This document shows positions 4,809 through 7,763 of a stretch of 7,763 nucleotides of DNA, in pieces. Source of the DNA: Clostridiales bacterium (GTDB lineage: Bacteria > Bacillota > Clostridia > Clostridiales > Caloramatoraceae); the NCBI GenBank assembly GCA_026416355.1, contig JAOAFH010000140.1, positions 1 through 7,763 on the forward strand. The letters run 5' to 3'. Below the pieces are notes generated by a model. That model was not told the DNA's origin, ran no database searches, and saw nothing but the letters and a program-made list of their open reading frames with translations. Every line of letters starts with the position of its first letter. The first letter of the stretch is position 1. The translations under genes were made by a program, and so were the position numbers.

Positions 4809-5948
4809 ATGGATTTCTCACTAACAAGGGAACAACAACTAGCAAAGGAAATGCTTGAAAAGTTTGTGGAAAACGAGGTTAGACCAATTGCAGCTGAAAT
4901 TGATGAAACAGAGGAGTTTCCAATTGAAACAGTAAAGAAGATGGCAAGATTAGGTATGATGGGTATACCATTTGAGAGGGAAATTGGAGGTGCAGGTGGA
5001 GACTTCATAACTTACATTATGGCAGTTGAGGAACTTGCTAAGGCTTGTGCAACAACTTCAGTTGTTTTATCTGCACATACTTCACTTTGCTGCTGGCCAA
5101 TCTATGCATATGGAACTGATGAACAAAAGGCAAAGTATCTTCCAAAGCTTTTAAAGGGAGAACACCTTGGTGCATTTGCATTAACTGAGCCAAATGCAGG
5201 AACAGATGCAGCAAGCCAACAAACAACAGCAAAACTTGAAGGGGACTACTACACATTAAACGGAAGTAAGGTATTTATCACAAATGGTGGCTATGCAGAT
5301 ATATTCATTGTATTTGCAATGACAGATAGAAGTAAGGGAACTAAGGGAATTTCAGCCTTCATAGTTGAAAAGGGATTTGAAGGCTTTTCACTAGGAAAAA
5401 TTGAGGACAAGATGGGTATTCGTGCATCCTCAACAGCAGAGTTAATTTTCAAAGATTGTAAGGTTCCAAAGGAAAACCTTCTTGGCAAAGAGGGCATAGG
5501 ATTTAAGATTGCTATGTCAACATTAGACGGTGGAAGAATTGGTATTGCAGCTCAAGCTTTAGGTATCGCCGAAGGCGCTTTAAATGAAGCTGTTAAGTAT
5601 ATGAAGGAAAGAAAACAATTTGGTAAGCCTATTGCTACATTCCAAGGACTTCAATTCTATATAGCTGATATGGCAACTAGAGTAGAGGCTGCTAAGAATT
5701 TAGTATATAAGGCTGCTTGGAAGAAGCAAACTGGCCAAAACTACAGCCTAGATGCTGCTATGGCAAAGCTATACGCTTCAGAAACTGCTATGTATGTTAC
5801 AACTAAGGCTGTTCAAATATTTGGTGGTTATGGATTTACTAAAGACTACCCTGTTGAAAGAATGATGAGAGATGCTAAGATTACTGAAATATATGAAGGA
5901 ACTTCTGAAGTTCAAAAGATGGTTATTTCAGCTAACATTCTAAAGTAG
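4809..5948 (+). CDS. bcd: Butyryl-CoA dehydrogenase (short-chain acyl-CoA dehydrogenase)
   Basis: This FAD flavoprotein of 379 residues, full length for the family, reduces crotonyl-CoA to butyryl-CoA together with EtfAB. The N-terminal helical domain (1-120) is followed by the first acyl-CoA dehydrogenase signature (ALTEPNAGTDAAS, 124-136), the FITNGG flavin-contact loop (156-161), RKQFGKPIATFQ (268-279) and the second signature around QIFGGYG (336-342) and RDAKITEIYEGTSEVQ (354-369). E363 in the YEG motif is the expected catalytic base. The sequence closely follows the Clostridium acetobutylicum Bcd pattern as I remember it, including AHTSLC, RIGIAAQALGIAEGA and DYPVERMMRDAKITEIYEGT. The ATG has GGGGTG 5 bases upstream. 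It heads an operon with etfB 14 bases downstream. A related short-chain substrate, such as acrylyl-CoA or a branched acyl-CoA, cannot be excluded from sequence alone. Confidence 0.93.
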   Translation: MDFSLTREQQLAKEMLEKFVENEVRPIAAEIDETEEFPIETVKKMARLGMMGIPFEREIGGAGGDFITYIMAVEELAKACATTSVVLSAHTSLCCWPIYAYGTDEQKAKYLPKLLKGEHLGAFALTEPNAGTDAASQQTTAKLEGDYYTLNGSKVFITNGGYADIFIVFAMTDRSKGTKGISAFIVEKGFEGFSLGKIEDKMGIRASSTAELIFKDCKVPKENLLGKEGIGFKIAMSTLDGGRIGIAAQALGIAEGALNEAVKYMKERKQFGKPIATFQGLQFYIADMATRVEAAKNLVYKAAWKKQTGQNYSLDAAMAKLYASETAMYVTTKAVQIFGGYGFTKDYPVERMMRDAKITEIYEGTSEVQKMVISANILK

Positions 5949-5962
5949 AGGGGTGATTTTAA

Positions 5963-6742
5963 ATGAATATTTTAGTTTTCATAAAGCAAGTTCCAGATAC
6001 CAATGAGGTTAGAATAGATCCAAAGACAGGTACACTTATTCGTGATGGTGTTCCAAGTATTATAAACCCAGATGATAAAAATGCAATTGAAGAGGCACTT
6101 AGAATAAAAGAAGAGCATGGTGCTAAGGTTACTGTGGTAACTATGGGACCTCCTCAAGCTGAAAAGGCTCTAAGGGAAGCTCTTGCTATGGGTGTTGATG
6201 AAGCTGTTTTACTAACTGACAGGGCATTTGCGGGAGCAGACACTTGGGCTACTTCCCTTGTTCTTGCAAAGGCTGCTGAAAAGTTAGGCTATGATTTGAT
6301 ATTTGCAGGAAGACAAGCAATAGATGGAGATACTGCTCAAGTTGGACCAGAAATTGCGGAGCATTTAAACCTTCCTCAAGTTACATATGTTGAAAAGGTT
6401 GAAGTTTTAGATGGCAAAGTTAGAGTAAGACGTGCTATGGAGGATGGATATGAGACTTTACTAGTTAAGACTCCTTGTCTTTTAACTTGTATAAAGGAAC
6501 TCAATAACCCAAGATATATGAATATATATGATATATTCACTTGCTACGCAAAGGAAATTAAGAAAATGGGAATAGATGATTTAGGTCTTGATAAAGAGGA
6601 AGTTGGTTTAGTTGGTTCACCAACCAAGGTTAAAAAGTCATTTACAAAGGGACCAAAGGCTCAAGGTGAAAAGTTTGATGTTCCACCACACGAGGCAGCT
6701 ACTATCGTATGTGAAAAACTTAAGGGTATGCACCTTATATAG
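5963..6742 (+). CDS. etfB: Electron transfer flavoprotein, beta subunit
   Basis: EtfB pairs with EtfA to pass electrons between NADH, ferredoxin or flavodoxin, and Bcd in the cytoplasm. In the clostridial bifurcating type it carries a second FAD, where ordinary ETFs carry AMP. The product has 259 residues, the usual length. It starts with the Rossmann-like MNILVFIKQVPDTNEVRID and shows GRQAIDGDTAQVGPEIAE (116-133), part of the nucleotide-binding site. The EtfB signature RRAMEDGYETLLVKTPCLLT lies at 156-175. The C-terminal arm (about 200-259), which wraps around EtfA, is present. GAGGGGTG (5948-5955) overlaps the last base of the bcd stop and lies 7 bases before the ATG, so the two genes are closely linked. 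Bifurcation is inferred from pairing with bcd; sequence identity to known bifurcating ETFs was not measured. Confidence 0.95.
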   Translation: MNILVFIKQVPDTNEVRIDPKTGTLIRDGVPSIINPDDKNAIEEALRIKEEHGAKVTVVTMGPPQAEKALREALAMGVDEAVLLTDRAFAGADTWATSLVLAKAAEKLGYDLIFAGRQAIDGDTAQVGPEIAEHLNLPQVTYVEKVEVLDGKVRVRRAMEDGYETLLVKTPCLLTCIKELNNPRYMNIYDIFTCYAKEIKKMGIDDLGLDKEEVGLVGSPTKVKKSFTKGPKAQGEKFDVPPHEAATIVCEKLKGMHLI

Positions 6743-6754
6743 GGAGGCGAGAGT

Positions 6755-7762
6755 ATGAGTAAAGGTATTTGGGTAATTGCAGAGCAAAGAGATGGTAATT
6801 TACAAAAGGTTAGCCTTGAACTTTTAGGTAAAGCAAGAGAAATAGCAGAGAAGCTAAATGATGAGGTAACTGCTATATTACTTGGATATGAGGTTGAAAA
6901 ATTAACTGAAACTTTAATTCACCATGGTGCTGATAATGTAATTGTTGTTGATAATATAAATTTAAAACACTATACAACAGATGCCTACACTAAGGCAATA
7001 TGTGAACTTGCAAAAGAAAGAAATCCAGAGATTATATTTATAGGTGCTACAAATATAGGTCGTGATTTAGGACCAAGGGTTGCCGCAAGGCTAAAAACTG
7101 GTCTTACAGCAGACTGTACAGCACTTGATGTTGATGCTGAAACTAAAAATCTTTTAATGACTCGTCCTGCATTTGGTGGAAATATCATGGCTACAATTGA
7201 GTGCCCAAACCATAGACCTCAAATGTCAACAGTTAGACCAGGGGTATTTAACGTTCCATGTTCAGACTATACAAGAGCTGGAAATGTTGAAAAGGTCCAT
7301 GTTGATATTAAGGAAGAGGACATTAGGGTTAAGGTTGAGGAGATTGTAAAATCACTAAAGGAAAAGATAGATATAACCGAGGCAGATATTATAGTTGCAG
7401 GTGGTCGTGGAGTTGGAAACAAAGAAGGATTTAACATTCTAAAGGAACTTGCAGATACATTAGGTGGAATTGTTGCAGGTTCAAGAGCTGCAATAGATTC
7501 AGGATGGCTTGATAAGGATAGACAAGTTGGACAAACAGGAAAGACCGTAAGACCAAAGCTTTATATTGCCTGCGGTATATCAGGTGCAATTCAACATCTT
7601 GCAGGAATGCAGGAGAGTGAATATATAGTTGCTGTAAACAAGGATGCAGATGCTCCAATTATGGCAGTTGCAGACCTTGCAATAGTTGGTGACCTTTATA
7701 AAGTTGTTCCTGAACTTATAAATGAAATCAAGGCATATAGAAAGTCTTGTGAAGTTATGTAG
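6755..7762 (+). CDS. etfA: Electron transfer flavoprotein, alpha subunit
   Basis: EtfA holds the FAD that shuttles electrons to Bcd through movement of its C-terminal domain. The 335-residue product is complete, ending with TAG at 7760-7762. The N-terminal domain (1-200) has the ETF fold shared with EtfB, including IFIGATNIGRDLGPRVAARL (94-113). The C-terminal FAD domain shows AGGRGVG (215-221), SRAAIDSGW (243-251), VGQTGKTV (258-265) and the EtfA signature LYIACGISGAIQHLAGM (269-285), followed by AVNKDADAPIM (293-303). There is no N-terminal ferredoxin extension of the kind found in some anaerobes. AGGGAGG (6741-6747) overlaps the etfB stop and lies 7 bases before the ATG. The window stops one base after the gene, so whether hbd, crt or a terminator follows cannot be seen. 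Confidence 0.95.
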   Translation: MSKGIWVIAEQRDGNLQKVSLELLGKAREIAEKLNDEVTAILLGYEVEKLTETLIHHGADNVIVVDNINLKHYTTDAYTKAICELAKERNPEIIFIGATNIGRDLGPRVAARLKTGLTADCTALDVDAETKNLLMTRPAFGGNIMATIECPNHRPQMSTVRPGVFNVPCSDYTRAGNVEKVHVDIKEEDIRVKVEEIVKSLKEKIDITEADIIVAGGRGVGNKEGFNILKELADTLGGIVAGSRAAIDSGWLDKDRQVGQTGKTVRPKLYIACGISGAIQHLAGMQESEYIVAVNKDADAPIMAVADLAIVGDLYKVVPELINEIKAYRKSCEVM

Positions 7763-7763
7763 G

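Overview
The window looks like the chromosome of a low-GC, motile, anaerobic Clostridia-type bacterium. Four things point that way: codons rich in A and T, strong AGGGGG/GAGGTG-type ribosome binding sites, a bcd-etfB-etfA cluster typical of butyrate-forming clostridia, and a chemotaxis receptor with a sigma-28-like promoter. I see no transposase, integrase, CRISPR array, tRNA or rRNA.

Layout from left to right. (1) Positions 1-417 hold the 3' end of glycyl-tRNA synthetase, followed after 12 bases by a small, very acidic protein of unknown function (430-807). (2) One hairpin (798-826) contains the stop codons of both this gene and a convergent leftward gene (817-1902). The leftward gene encodes an AlbA_2 (Schlafen-type) domain protein whose C-terminal GHKL-like ATPase region has lost its key residues. 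(3) The control region at 1903-2090 separates that gene from a rightward one. It holds two inverted repeats whose four arms share a GTATA core, and a sigma-28-type promoter (TAAAGTTT-N11-TACGATAT). (4) Positions 2091-4550 encode an 819-residue fusion of a methyl-accepting chemotaxis signalling domain to a complete family 5 (oligopeptide/nickel type) solute-binding domain. It has no signal peptide and no membrane segment. A strong terminator follows. (5) A probable sigma-A promoter and a candidate Rex (NADH/NAD+ sensor) operator precede bcd, etfB and etfA (4809-7762), which are closely spaced. The window ends one base after the etfA stop codon, so further genes of this operon (crt, hbd, thl) may follow.

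How the genes work together. Bcd and EtfAB should form the butyryl-CoA dehydrogenase/ETF complex that reduces crotonyl-CoA with NADH and, in clostridia, can reduce ferredoxin by electron bifurcation. Control by Rex would fit that redox role. The fusion protein is best read as a soluble chemoreceptor that senses a small molecule, possibly a peptide, inside the cell. It is the most unusual item in the window. The AlbA_2 protein is divergently oriented to it and is a natural but unproven candidate to bind the inverted repeats between them.
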